Shown here: positions 41,037-50,275 of the stretch, in pieces | Layout of the letters: each line of letters begins with the position of its first letter | Position numbering within the stretch: position 1 is the first letter of the stretch | Assembly (NCBI GenBank): GCA_051162045.1 | Contig: JBISDI010000008.1 | Length of the DNA: 64,000 nt | Reading direction: 5' to 3' (one strand) | Source: Anaerozeibacter quisquiliarum | Lineage (GTDB): Bacteria > Bacillota > Clostridia > Christensenellales > Aristaeellaceae | Translations under genes and position numbers: made by a program | Notes under the pieces: generated by a model | Told to the model about the DNA's origin: nothing | Seen by the model: only the letters and a program-made list of their open reading frames with translations | Databases searched by the model: none

Positions 41037-43870
41037 GGCTTTACCCTCCCCGTCAGCGTCATGTACGGCGCTTGCAGCCCGTAATCGCCGGGAGCGGACA
41101 CATTTTCGCCCGGCACGTAGCCCGCGTACAGCCGTCCGTCCGGCCCGATGTAGGGCGAGGCGGCCTCGCCTTTCAAGTTGATGAACGCGGTGCGCTGCTC
41201 GTCCCACGCGCGGGTTTTGTGATTGTACAACTGCACCTTGGGCATCTGCTCGCCGTAGAAGACGCCGATGATGTTCAATTCATCGACCGTCATGCCTTTG
41301 GGCAGCTCGAACGCGAACATCGGCTGCTCGGCGAGCGAGAACGATTCCCGGCCGCTCACCGCGTCCCCGATTGCCGGCGCGCCGCTTACAAGCGCGGCCT
41401 TGTACGCCGCGAGTGTGCCGCGCGGGCAGAACACCACGCCGGTCGGCCCCACCGGGTCGTAGGCCATGGCCTTATCGATCAGCGCCCGGCGCGCGACGCG
41501 CTCGGCGGGACGGCCGCCGCACGTGGGCGTAACCTTGCCCAAGTCCTCGCTGAAGGCCACGAAGCGGAACACCGCCTGCACGCGGTCCTCGCCGCCCCAC
41601 AGGTACACGCGCTGCTGCAGCCGGTCGCGCCGCATCCGCCGCTCCTTGCCCGCCGGGTCGCCACTGTTCTTGCGGATGTTGGCCGAGCGCTCGGCGGGGT
41701 CGGGGACGCTCTCCTCGGGCAGGTACAGCGCGTCGACGAATCGATAGAGGTAGGCCGGGTCGGCGCCGTTCATGCTTGCGTCGGTCATCCGTCCGTCGAA
41801 CACCGGGGTGAATTCGCCGTTCAAATGCGCGGCTTGCGCGTCCTTGAGCTGTTTGCGTTCGGCGTCCGTGAGATAGGTCAGCGTCGCACGTCCGGACGCG
41901 CCGGGCTCGAGGTCTTGCATGGACGCATAACCCGCCGAGGTGATGATGCCGCAGCCGTTCAGACGGTAGGGGGTGTCGTTGCGAACCTCGGTGTGCAGGC
42001 CGTCCTCCTCCATCCAGATGCGCGCGTCGATCGTGCCTGTAAACGGCTGGGGCGCGTCCAGCTTCACCGTGCGCTCGCTCCACGAGGGCGCGGCCGGGAA
42101 GGTGATGGCCGGCGCGTCCGCGCGCAGGTGGCGGTAGCGCAGCTGATTGGGCGTCTTGATCTGCCTGTCGTCGCCGTAGTAGTCATAGCGGGGCTGATCG
42201 ATCGGCGTGAGCTTCACGCCCGGGCCGACCGACACCGCAATCGGCGCTTTGTCGGCGCTCGACACGCCCGCGTAGGTCGATACCTGCGCTTCGCCGTCCT
42301 CGTCGAGCGCCGCCAGCGTGTAAACGGTGGCGACCGGGCTGTCGAAACCGGCGTTACGGCTGATGCCCCAGATGAAAAGCGCGGCGCAAACGGCCATCAG
42401 CGGCATGGTCAGCCACAGCAGCGCCCGCTTGTCGAGCTTCTTGAACAGGAAGTAGGACGGGATGCCGGCCAGCGCGACGAAGCCGATCAGCAAAAGCCTC
42501 ACCGGCCGCGCGTCCGGCGGGTTGTCCACCGGGATTTCCCGGACGGCGTTCATGCCGTCGTAATCGGGGTCGTAGTCCCAGTTGTCGTAGCCGGCGGAGA
42601 GGCTGCGCTGATAGGCGTCGGGCGCGCTCTTGAGCAGCACACGCTGCCACAGCGCCGACGCGCCCGGCCACAGACTCAGCGGCTTCGCGCCCAGCTCGAA
42701 TGCCGCCGTGTAGATCAGCCCCTCGCCGACGGGCGTTTGCGCGATCAGCGGCCGGTCGGGCGCGGCCAGCACATGGCTTGCGCCCATCATATCCGCGCAC
42801 AGCATGTTTTCGCCGAGCGCCGCCTCGCTGACGCCCAGGTAGGCCATGAGCGCGGGGGTGATGTCGCCGGCGTCGGTCAATGCGCCCGCGCGGATGCCGG
42901 TGAACGATTCAAAGAACGGGTAGCCGGACGCCGCGCCCGCGCCGCCGCCCACAATCGCGATGCCGCCCGCGCCGAGCCAGTCGCAAAGCGCCTTGGATTG
43001 CGCGTCGCCCAGCGCGCGCAGGTCGACGCCGTCCACGACCAGCAGCGCGAAGGCGTTCAGCCGGTCGAGGTCGTCGGGGAAGCGCTCGGCCGTGAGCGGG
43101 ATCACCCGGAAGAACTCGCCGCGCAGCAGCGGGTCGTTGCGGGCCGACAGGCTCATGTAGGCGAGGCCGTTCGGATCGGCGGACAGCGCGCCGATCAGCC
43201 GGACCTCCGGACTGATCGCCTCGGCGGGGCGGAAGTTCTTCGACGCCACGACCGCGCCGCCGACGCAGTATTCGATCGTGTAATCGGGCTGCTTCATGGA
43301 AAGCGTCACCGGCATGGTGATCGTCTTTTCGGCCCCGGCGGCCAAAAACAGCGGATACTCCACCCGGTCGTACTCGGATTGGCTCTGGTACAGGTTCAGG
43401 CACACGCTGCCGTCCAGGTCGCCGCCCGCGTTGCGCAGCGTCACGGCGATGGGCATCGCGCGGCCGTAGCCGATCACGCCGCCGTAGCCCAGCATGGCGT
43501 CGATCGTAAGATCCGGATGATCGACCTCGGTGTGCAGCAGCGCGACGCGCCTTTGCTCCTCGGCATTGACCAGCGCCTGATGCTCGTCCGCGCGCAGAGA
43601 TGGCCCTTGCGCTTCTTCGTCCATGTCGTCGGCCTCGCCCGCTTCGCCGTCGGCCTCGTCGCCGCCGTCGGCCTCGTCGCCGCCGTCGGCCTCGTCGCCC
43701 GCCATGGCCTCGCCCCAGTCGTCGTCGGCCTCGCCGCCTAAGTCCGCCGACGGCGCGGAGACCGGCATGGGCGTGGGCGCAAGCGCGCGGGCGACTGGGG
43801 CGCCGGCGCATATCAGCCACAGCAGCAGCAAGAAAATGGGCAAGCCTCGCCGAATGCTTTGGGTACGCAA
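41033..43870 (-). CDS. Large exported membrane protein, first gene of the MoxR/VWA operon
   Basis: The predicted protein (945 aa) starts with a signal peptide (hydrophobic LPIFLLLLWLICAGAP, cleavage near VARA). An acidic low-complexity stretch with repeated GDEADG units (about residues 60-90) and a large beta-rich extracellular region follow. Two transmembrane helices at about 480-500 and 508-528 lead to a second globular region. No known enzyme motif was found. Its place before an ABC-2 ATPase/permease pair suggests a GldG-like or accessory role. I chose TTG 43870, seven bases after GGAGGG; GTG 43873 is an alternative. Confidence 0.68.
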   Translation of the reverse strand: MRTQSIRRGLPIFLLLLWLICAGAPVARALAPTPMPVSAPSADLGGEADDDWGEAMAGDEADGGDEADGGDEADGEAGEADDMDEEAQGPSLRADEHQALVNAEEQRRVALLHTEVDHPDLTIDAMLGYGGVIGYGRAMPIAVTLRNAGGDLDGSVCLNLYQSQSEYDRVEYPLFLAAGAEKTITMPVTLSMKQPDYTIEYCVGGAVVASKNFRPAEAISPEVRLIGALSADPNGLAYMSLSARNDPLLRGEFFRVIPLTAERFPDDLDRLNAFALLVVDGVDLRALGDAQSKALCDWLGAGGIAIVGGGAGAASGYPFFESFTGIRAGALTDAGDITPALMAYLGVSEAALGENMLCADMMGASHVLAAPDRPLIAQTPVGEGLIYTAAFELGAKPLSLWPGASALWQRVLLKSAPDAYQRSLSAGYDNWDYDPDYDGMNAVREIPVDNPPDARPVRLLLIGFVALAGIPSYFLFKKLDKRALLWLTMPLMAVCAALFIWGISRNAGFDSPVATVYTLAALDEDGEAQVSTYAGVSSADKAPIAVSVGPGVKLTPIDQPRYDYYGDDRQIKTPNQLRYRHLRADAPAITFPAAPSWSERTVKLDAPQPFTGTIDARIWMEEDGLHTEVRNDTPYRLNGCGIITSAGYASMQDLEPGASGRATLTYLTDAERKQLKDAQAAHLNGEFTPVFDGRMTDASMNGADPAYLYRFVDALYLPEESVPDPAERSANIRKNSGDPAGKERRMRRDRLQQRVYLWGGEDRVQAVFRFVAFSEDLGKVTPTCGGRPAERVARRALIDKAMAYDPVGPTGVVFCPRGTLAAYKAALVSGAPAIGDAVSGRESFSLAEQPMFAFELPKGMTVDELNIIGVFYGEQMPKVQLYNHKTRAWDEQRTAFINLKGEAASPYIGPDGRLYAGYVPGENVSAPGDYGLQAPYMTLTGRVKP

Positions 43871-44060
43871 CACGCAACCCTCCTCAGTTTCACGGTATGG
43901 AATTTCGCGTCCTATGGATATAAGACAACTTTGCACACCAAAATGTAGCAGATGGATATGTTAAGAATTGATTCCAAGGCGAGAGGCAGGATTTTCACCG
44001 GGCGCGGCGAAAGGATAAAACTACATACAATCGTGCATGCGCAAAGGGGAGGGCCTACAC
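43871..44060. other. Divergent intergenic region
   Basis: About 190 bases, relatively AT-rich, between the MoxR/VWA operon and the FGGY kinase gene. It must hold both promoters, but I could not identify convincing -35/-10 pairs with standard spacing. No gene or clear hairpin is seen. Confidence 0.4.
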
Positions 44061-45539
44061 ATGCGGGTGATCGGCCTGGACGTGGGCACATCGGGGGTCA
44101 AGAGTACGGTCTTTGACGAGCGCGCGAACGTGCTCGCGCATGCCTACCGCGAGTATGACCTGATCGGGCGGGAAAAGGGCGAGTACGAGCTCGACCCGCG
44201 GGTGCTGCTTGCGAGTGCCCGCGCGGTGATCGAGCAGTCGGCGCGCGGCATGGGCGACGTGCGCGCGATTTGCGTGACCTCGTTCGGCGAGTCGTTCGTC
44301 TGCCTGGACGAGCGGGACGAGCCGCTGGGCAACACCATGATCTACATGGACAAGCGCGGCAGCGAGGCCTGCGAGGCGTATTTGCAGCTGCATACGCGCG
44401 AGCAGGTGTTCGAGCGCTCGGGCCAGTTCGTCGATCCGATGTTCTCAATCTACAAACTGCACTGGCTGCGCGCGCATCGGCCCGAGCAGATGGCGGCCAC
44501 GCGCAGGATCTGCTTCATCGCCGACTACATCGCCTACAGCCTCGGCGCGGAGCACGCCTGCGACTACTCGCTGGCGGCGCGCAGCGGCATGTTCGATGTC
44601 CGGGAAAAGCGCTGGATCGACGAGGCCGTGGCGTTTTCGGGGCTAAGTGCGCGGTGCCTCCCGCGCCCGGTGCCCGGCGGCAGCGTCGTCGGGGAGCTGA
44701 GCGCCGGGGCGGCGCGCTCGCTCGGCCTTGCGCCGGGCGCGAAGCTGATCGTGGGCGGCCACGACCAGATTCTGGCGGCGCTCGGCAGCGGCGCGCGCGA
44801 GGCGGGCGACGTGATGAACGGCATGGGCACGGTGGACTGCATCACCTGCGTGATGGACGAGGCCGCGCTCGATTCCGGCAAGCTGCTCAAGTACAACTTC
44901 CCGATGGTGCCCTACTTCGACAGCGCTCTGTACGTGACCTATGCGTTCAACATGTCGGGCGGCTGCGCGGTCAAGTGGTTCCGCGACGTGCTGGCGACGG
45001 ACGTAGCCGACCGCGCGGACGCCTACGACATCCTGAACCGGGAAGCGCCGGGCGAGCCGACCGGGCTGATCGTGCTGCCCTACCTTGCCGGCGGCGGCAC
45101 GCCCTACATGGACGCGTCCACCCCGGGCGTGGTGGCGGGGCTGCGCCTCGGCACCTCGCGCGGCGCGCTGTTTCGCGCGTTCCTCGAGGGCGAATCCTAC
45201 GAGATGATGCTCAATATCGAGTGCCTCGAGGACGCGGGCATCGGCATATCAAAGGTGATTACCGCGGGCGGCGGCGCGAAATCCGCTTTGTGGATGCAGC
45301 TGCGCGCCGACCTGTTCGGCCGGCCGGTGTACCTGAGCGCGATCAGCGAGGCGGGCACGCTGGCCAGCGCCCTCTTGTGCTACGTGGGCCTCGGGCTCTA
45401 CCCCGACGCGTGGACGGCGCAGCGCGCGCTGGTGGGCTACGCGCGCTCGTTCGAGCCGCGCGCAGAGCACACCGCCGCCTACGCGGCGCACTACCGGCGC
45501 TACAAGGCGCTGTATCGGGCGGTCAAGGAGATCTATTGA
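44061..45539 (+). CDS. FGGY-family carbohydrate kinase (xylulokinase-like)
   Basis: The product (492 aa) is a second FGGY sugar kinase, distinct from the one after metA. The N-terminal IGLDVGTSGVKSTVF phosphate loop and the C-terminal AGGGAKSALWMQLRADLFG signature are both present, and the overall length fits xylulokinase and its relatives. The substrate cannot be fixed. ATG 44061 follows GGGGAGGG. A flavoprotein gene follows 15 bases later and is probably co-transcribed. Confidence 0.85.
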   Translation: MRVIGLDVGTSGVKSTVFDERANVLAHAYREYDLIGREKGEYELDPRVLLASARAVIEQSARGMGDVRAICVTSFGESFVCLDERDEPLGNTMIYMDKRGSEACEAYLQLHTREQVFERSGQFVDPMFSIYKLHWLRAHRPEQMAATRRICFIADYIAYSLGAEHACDYSLAARSGMFDVREKRWIDEAVAFSGLSARCLPRPVPGGSVVGELSAGAARSLGLAPGAKLIVGGHDQILAALGSGAREAGDVMNGMGTVDCITCVMDEAALDSGKLLKYNFPMVPYFDSALYVTYAFNMSGGCAVKWFRDVLATDVADRADAYDILNREAPGEPTGLIVLPYLAGGGTPYMDASTPGVVAGLRLGTSRGALFRAFLEGESYEMMLNIECLEDAGIGISKVITAGGGAKSALWMQLRADLFGRPVYLSAISEAGTLASALLCYVGLGLYPDAWTAQRALVGYARSFEPRAEHTAAYAAHYRRYKALYRAVKEIY

Positions 45540-45554
45540 GGAGGACGGGACGGC

Positions 45555-46181
45555 ATGAAGGTCATTGCGATCAACGGCAGCCCCCGCAAGGGCGGGAACA
45601 CCTATCAGGCGCTCGAGGTGATGGCGGACGAGCTTTCCAAGCAGGGCATCGATGTTGAAACCATTCAAATCGGCGGGCAAGACATCCATGGCTGCATCGG
45701 CTGCGGATACTGCAAGACGAGCGAGGGCAACCGCTGCGTGTTCGAGGATGATGCCGTCAACGAAACAGCGAAACAGATGCGCGAGGCAGACGGCTTCATC
45801 CTGGCTTCGCCCACCTACTACGCCGGCATCGCAGGCACGATGAAGGCCTTCCTCGACCGGGTGTTCTACACCAGTTCCCGTTATTTCAAGTACAAGGTCG
45901 CCACCTCGATCTCGGTTACGCGACGCGCCGGCGGCGTGGACGTGGTGCATCAGTTGAACAACTACCTGCATCTGGCCCAGACGATCCTGCCGCCGTCCCA
46001 ATACTGGACGCTGGCCTATGGGGCCGATGAGGGCGAGGTGACGCGGGACGCGGAGGGCATTCAGACCTTGCGCAAGAACGCCCGCTCGATGGCCTGGCTG
46101 CTCAAGGTCGTCGAGGCCGGAAAGGCGGCGGTGCCGGTCCCCGAGGAAGAGCGGCGGGTCTGGATGAATTTCATCCGGTGA
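45555..46181 (+). CDS. Flavodoxin-like NAD(P)H-dependent/iron-sulfur flavoprotein
   Basis: A 208-aa flavodoxin-fold protein with the FMN phosphate loop NGSPRKGGNT (residues 8-17) and the family motif SPTYYAGIAGTMKAFLDR. The compact cysteine motif GCIGCGYCKT (about 46-55) is typical of Isf-type iron-sulfur flavoproteins of anaerobes. It would carry electrons or reduce quinones or oxygen species in the cytoplasm. ATG 45555 follows GAGGAGG-like sequence and lies close behind the FGGY kinase. It faces the threonine aldolase gene across a long hairpin. Confidence 0.87.
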   Translation: MKVIAINGSPRKGGNTYQALEVMADELSKQGIDVETIQIGGQDIHGCIGCGYCKTSEGNRCVFEDDAVNETAKQMREADGFILASPTYYAGIAGTMKAFLDRVFYTSSRYFKYKVATSISVTRRAGGVDVVHQLNNYLHLAQTILPPSQYWTLAYGADEGEVTRDAEGIQTLRKNARSMAWLLKVVEAGKAAVPVPEEERRVWMNFIR

Positions 46182-46194
46182 CGGGAGACCGGAA

Positions 46195-46236
46195 GCCCCC
46201 TCCCATTCTCCTCCCCGGAGGGGAATGGGAGGGGGC
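46195..46236. terminator. Hairpin between convergent genes
   Basis: GCCCCCTCCCATTC (46195-46208) is the exact complement of GAATGGGAGGGGGC (46223-46236). The stem is very stable but has no T run; it probably ends transcription from both sides. Confidence 0.65.
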
Positions 46237-46248
46237 ACCGCCTATGCT

Positions 46249-47277
46249 TCATCCGATCAACCGACCCAGCACATCGACCACCCGATCGACGTCGGCTTCG
46301 GTCACGTCATTGCTCGTCACAAAGCGGAACACGCCTTCCTCGTGGCCGTTCATCTTGATGCCCTCGGCCAGCATGAGGCCCGGCAGTTTATCGAGGAAGT
46401 CGCGGTCGCGGTCCAGATGGAAGAACACCATGTTGATCTCGACCGCGTCCGGATCGAGCGTCACGCCCGGCAACGCCATAAGCGCCTCGGCCAGGCGGCG
46501 GGCGTTTTTATGATCTACGTGCAGCCGCCGCGTCATTTCGGTCAGCGCGATGCGGCCGGCGGCGGCGAGGAAGCCCACCTGACGCATGCCGCCCCCCAGC
46601 AGCTTGCGGTATTTGCGCGCTCGCTCGATCACGTCCGCAGGTCCCGCCAGCAGCGCGCCCACCGGCGCGCACAACCCCTTCGACAGGCAGCAGGACAGCG
46701 TGTCGCAGCAGGCGGTCAGCTCGGTGACCTCGACGCCCAGCGCCACCGCCGCGTTGAACACCCGCGCGCCGTCCAGGTGCACCGCGATGCCGCGCCGCTT
46801 CGCCATCGCGTAGATCTCGCGCATCGTGGAAAGCGGCACCACGCGCCCGCCCGCCAGCGCGTTTTCCAGGCAGATCAGGCGGGTCTCGGGCAGGTGGATG
46901 TCGCCCGCGGGCCGGATCGCGCGCTCGATGGACCGGGCGTCCGGGATGCCGTCTTCAAAGGGAATTTGGCGCTGGTTCGCGCCCGACAGCACCGCTACCG
47001 CGCCCACCTCGTGCTCAAAGATGTGGGAGGCCGCGCCCACGATGATCTCGTCGCCGCGCGATGTCTGGCTCATGATGGCCAACTGGTTGCCCATGGTGCC
47101 CGAGGACACGAACAGCGCGGCCTGTTTGCCGAGGATGTGTGCGGCGTCCCGTTCGAACGCGTTCATCGTGGGGTCGTCGCGGTAGACGTCGTCGCCCACC
47201 TCGGCGCGAAACATGGCCTCGCGCATCGCCTGGGTGGGCTCCGTTACGGTGTCGCTGCGCAGATCGATGATCTTCAT
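46249..47277 (-). CDS. Low-specificity L-threonine aldolase
   Basis: The product (342 aa) is a PLP enzyme that splits threonine/allo-threonine to glycine and acetaldehyde. Typical stretches are IDLRSDTVTEPT at the N-terminus, GDDVYRDDPTMN, ALFVSSGTMGNQ, the PLP-aspartate region VHLDGARVFNA and the PLP lysine in CLSKGLCAPVG near residue 198. ATG 47277 follows a GGGGGGA site. It is transcribed alone from a strong promoter. Confidence 0.92.
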   Translation of the reverse strand: MKIIDLRSDTVTEPTQAMREAMFRAEVGDDVYRDDPTMNAFERDAAHILGKQAALFVSSGTMGNQLAIMSQTSRGDEIIVGAASHIFEHEVGAVAVLSGANQRQIPFEDGIPDARSIERAIRPAGDIHLPETRLICLENALAGGRVVPLSTMREIYAMAKRRGIAVHLDGARVFNAAVALGVEVTELTACCDTLSCCLSKGLCAPVGALLAGPADVIERARKYRKLLGGGMRQVGFLAAAGRIALTEMTRRLHVDHKNARRLAEALMALPGVTLDPDAVEINMVFFHLDRDRDFLDKLPGLMLAEGIKMNGHEEGVFRFVTSNDVTEADVDRVVDVLGRLIG

Positions 47278-47310
47278 GGATGATCCCCCCTTTGTGTGCT
47301 TCAATTTCCG

Positions 47311-47339
47311 ATTATAGGAGCCGAAAAAGCCGCTGTCAA
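47311..47339 (-). promoter_or_regulatory. Promoter of the threonine aldolase gene
   Basis: Minus strand TTGACA (47339-47334), 17-base spacer, TATAAT (47316-47311); a full consensus promoter. Confidence 0.85.
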
Positions 47340-47384
47340 GCGCCAATTTTAGCGCGTACTTAAGACACGGCGCAAACACGCCGG

Positions 47385-47413
47385 TCGACAAATCGGCGTG
47401 AGTATGGTAATAT
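47385..47413 (+). promoter_or_regulatory. Promoter of the MBOAT operon
   Basis: TCGACA (47385-47390), 17-base spacer, TAATAT (47408-47413). Confidence 0.65.
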
Positions 47414-47454
47414 AGGGCTCGCCGTACACTTACGAACGGAGGACAAAGTACGCC

Positions 47455-48858
47455 ATGGTCTTTTCGGACTCGATATTTTTGTTCTTTTTTTTGCCCATCG
47501 TGCTGCTGGTCTACTTCCTGCTCAGAGGGCGCACGGCGCGCAACCTGCTCCTGACGTTCATGAGCCTGATCTTCTACGCCTGGGGCGAGCCGGTGTTCGT
47601 GCTTACGATGCTGCTGTCGATCACCGTCAACTGGCTGGGCGGGCTGGGCGTGGGCTGGCCGGGCGCGTCCGAGAAGCGCCGTAAGTGGGCGCTTACGCTG
47701 GCGGTGATCTTCAACCTCGGGCTGCTCGGCGTCTACAAATATCTGATGTTCATCATGAGCAACCTGAACTGGGCGTTCGGGCTGGGTTGGCCCGTGCCCA
47801 AGATCGCGCTGCCGATCGGCATTTCGTTCTTCACGTTCCAGGCCATGAGCTACGTGATCGACGTGTACCGGGGCAACGGCGCGATGCAGAAGAACTTTTT
47901 CAACGTCTGCCTGTACGTGTCGTTTTTCCCGCAGTTGATCGCGGGCCCCATCGTGCGCTATGAGACGGTGGCCGCGGAAATCGAAGAACGCCATGAAAAC
48001 CCCGACGAATTTGCGGCGGGCTGCCGGCGGTTCCTGATCGGGCTGTGCAAAAAGGTGTTGCTGGCCAACACCCTGGCGATGCTGGCCGACGACGCGTTCG
48101 CTCTGCCCGCGGGCGAACTGAGCACCGCCGCGGCCTGGCTGGGCGCATTCGCCTATCACTGGCAGGTGTACTTCGACTTTTCCGGCTATTCGGACATGGC
48201 GATCGGTATGGGCTGGATGTTCGGCTTCCACTTCCTCGAAAACTTCAATTATCCGATGATGTCGCGCTCGATCACCGAGTTCTGGCGTCGGTGGCACATA
48301 TCGCTGGGCACCTGGTTTCGCGACTACCTGTTCTTCCCGATGGGTGGCAGCCGGGTAAAGAAGGGGCGCGCCATTTTCAATATGTTCGTGGTGTGGGCGC
48401 TGACCGGCCTGTGGCACGGCGCGGCGTGGACATTCCTTATGTGGGGCCTCGGCTTCTTCGTACTGCTGGTCATCGAGAAGTACACGCCGTTCGGCAAGTG
48501 GATCGGGAAGCGGCCGCTCGGCTACCTGTACACCACGGCGATGGTGCTCACGGTGACGGTGCTGATTAAGGCGGCTACCTTGCCGCAGGCGGGCCGGTTC
48601 ATCGCGGCGATGTACGGTGCCGCGGGGCGCGGATTCTGGGATGCCACCGCGACCATGTACGTGCGCGAGTACGGCTGGTTTGTGCTGGCGGGCGTCGTGG
48701 CGTCGTTGCCGGTCGGGCCGTTCATCCGGCGCACGCTGCGTATTTCGGACAATGCGATGCAAGTGCTCGGCGGCATCGGGCTGCTGGCGGCGTTCGTGTT
48801 GGCGCTGAGCTATGTGGTAATGGGCGGCTACAACCCGTTCATCTACTTCAACTTCTAA
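47455..48858 (+). CDS. MBOAT-family O-acyltransferase (AlgI/DltB-like)
   Basis: A 467-aa polytopic membrane protein with roughly ten transmembrane helices. MBOAT hallmarks are RRWHISLGTWFRDYLFFPMG near residue 280 and the catalytic histidine in LTGLWHGAAWTF near residue 319. AlgI-like enzymes pass acyl (usually acetyl) groups across the membrane for O-acetylation of exported polysaccharides or other wall polymers. The partner gene downstream encodes an AlgJ/AlgX-type protein, which completes the usual two-component acetylation unit. ATG 47455 follows GGAGG. Confidence 0.92.
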   Translation: MVFSDSIFLFFFLPIVLLVYFLLRGRTARNLLLTFMSLIFYAWGEPVFVLTMLLSITVNWLGGLGVGWPGASEKRRKWALTLAVIFNLGLLGVYKYLMFIMSNLNWAFGLGWPVPKIALPIGISFFTFQAMSYVIDVYRGNGAMQKNFFNVCLYVSFFPQLIAGPIVRYETVAAEIEERHENPDEFAAGCRRFLIGLCKKVLLANTLAMLADDAFALPAGELSTAAAWLGAFAYHWQVYFDFSGYSDMAIGMGWMFGFHFLENFNYPMMSRSITEFWRRWHISLGTWFRDYLFFPMGGSRVKKGRAIFNMFVVWALTGLWHGAAWTFLMWGLGFFVLLVIEKYTPFGKWIGKRPLGYLYTTAMVLTVTVLIKAATLPQAGRFIAAMYGAAGRGFWDATATMYVREYGWFVLAGVVASLPVGPFIRRTLRISDNAMQVLGGIGLLAAFVLALSYVVMGGYNPFIYFNF

Positions 48859-48877
48859 TGCGAAGACGGGGTGCGAT

Positions 48878-50083
48878 ATGACCAAGAAAGTGAACATGGT
48901 GTTGGCGGCGGCGCTGCTGATCGCGGTCTTTACCATCGGCGGCGTGACGTTGGCGAAAAATTACAAGGGCATGGCCTATGCCTTCTTCGTAACCTACACG
49001 CAAAACGCCAAGGGCGAGCGAGGCCTGCAAACGCTCAAGCCTCGCATTGAATCGCTGAGGGGCGAGATCAACGCGAACCTCTTGGGCAAGGATCAGTTTC
49101 AAAAACTCAACGCGCGGTTTCAGCTCTCGCTCGGTAAGCAGATGCTGTCCTTCGGCGGCACCACGATGGTTCGGCTCAAGACCGGCCACCTCTACGACGT
49201 GCAGGGGCCGGCCAGCGACGAGCGGATTGGGTCCGAGGTGGACGCGATGGCACGGCTGAAGGACAAACTTGACGAGCAGGGCATTCCGATGGCCTTTGTG
49301 TACGCGCACAGCGAGCTGTACGAGGATGGGCTGCTGCCGACCGGGGTGCGGGATTTCAACAACCAGACCGCCGATAAGATCGTGGACGGCCTGCGCGCGA
49401 GCGGGGTGACGACGATCGACAGCCGCGCGCTGTACCGCGAACAGGGCTTTGCGATGCAGGAAGCCGCGATGCGCACCGACCAGCATTGGGCGATCCGCAT
49501 GGCGTTCGAAGCCTACCGTGCGGCGGTCAAGGCGCTCAACCAGACGGGCAAGGTCGCGCTGGATGACCAGGCGATCGACCTGGACAACTTTGAAATCAAG
49601 CAGTTGCCCGGCGCGCACCTGGGCGACGTGGGCGCGCGGATCGGGGCGGATGCGGTCGCGCCCGACGATTTCTACTGGATCACGCCCAAGTACGCGACCA
49701 TGATCCGCTCGCGCGTCAAGCGCTCGTCGAATGAGTGGCAGGAGCGCGAGGGTTCATTCGAGGCCGCGGTGCTCAACCGCGACGTGCTGGATAACGGAGC
49801 GCTGCCGCACAACATCTACGACGCCTATGGCCGCCATACCGATCAGGCATACTATACCAACGAGGCCGCGCCCGCGGGGCGAGTGCTGGTCATCAAGGAC
49901 TCGTTCGGCACGCCCACCGCGTCGTTTTTATCGCTGGCGGCGCGCGAGGTGTGCACGCTGGACCTCAGGCGTACGCGCATAACGGCCGAGCAGATGATCG
50001 AGGAGTTCAAGCCCGACGCGGTGCTGGTGGTGCATTGCCAGGAAATGTTCAGGGGCAGCAAGAATTATGTGTTTGTCGACTGA
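48878..50083 (+). CDS. AlgJ/AlgX-like (DHHW) O-acetylation partner protein
   Basis: The product (401 aa) has an N-terminal signal anchor (about residues 8-25) and an extracytoplasmic SGNH-like fold. Features are TDQHWAIRMAFEAYRA near residue 205, corresponding to the catalytic Asp-His motif of DHHW/AlgX proteins, and VLVIKDSFGTPTASFLS near residue 335 with the likely serine nucleophile. It would take the acetyl group from the MBOAT partner and place it on a surface polymer. It follows the MBOAT gene by 19 bases. A copy of the intergenic structured element begins four bases after its stop codon. Confidence 0.85.
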   Translation: MTKKVNMVLAAALLIAVFTIGGVTLAKNYKGMAYAFFVTYTQNAKGERGLQTLKPRIESLRGEINANLLGKDQFQKLNARFQLSLGKQMLSFGGTTMVRLKTGHLYDVQGPASDERIGSEVDAMARLKDKLDEQGIPMAFVYAHSELYEDGLLPTGVRDFNNQTADKIVDGLRASGVTTIDSRALYREQGFAMQEAAMRTDQHWAIRMAFEAYRAAVKALNQTGKVALDDQAIDLDNFEIKQLPGAHLGDVGARIGADAVAPDDFYWITPKYATMIRSRVKRSSNEWQEREGSFEAAVLNRDVLDNGALPHNIYDAYGRHTDQAYYTNEAAPAGRVLVIKDSFGTPTASFLSLAAREVCTLDLRRTRITAEQMIEEFKPDAVLVVHCQEMFRGSKNYVFVD

Positions 50084-50087
50084 CAGG

Positions 50088-50229
50088 TCACGGGAATCTG
50101 GCTGCGGCCGTATTCGCGTGAGAGGGTGACGGGGGACGGCGCCTAAAAAGCCTGAGGGATTTTCCGGGCGGCGCCGGTACGATTGAACATGGAGGGCTGC
50201 GGCCTTCCGACCCTCCCGGGGTTTTGCGT
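50088..50229 (+). repeat. Structured intergenic element, copy 2
   Basis: Hairpin I is TCACGGGAAT (50088-50097) with ATTCGCGTGA (50112-50121), nine of ten pairs, around GGCTGCGGCC (50100-50109). Hairpin II is CGGCGCC (50137-50143) with GGCGCCG (50170-50176). GGTACGATTGAACA (50176-50189) follows, then hairpin III with a second GGCTGCGGCC (50195-50204) and CCCGGGGTTTTGCGT (50215-50229). It is the shortest of the three copies and lacks the extra palindromes between hairpins II and III. Confidence 0.7.
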
Positions 50230-50275
50230 ATGCGCCCCGGCCGCCTGAAATAACATATAGATCGGGGTGACGAGC

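Noticed and set aside
41072..43741. 889-codon frame opposite the large exported protein
   Set aside because: Same reason: antisense shadow; the minus-strand frame has a signal peptide, membrane helices and operon context.
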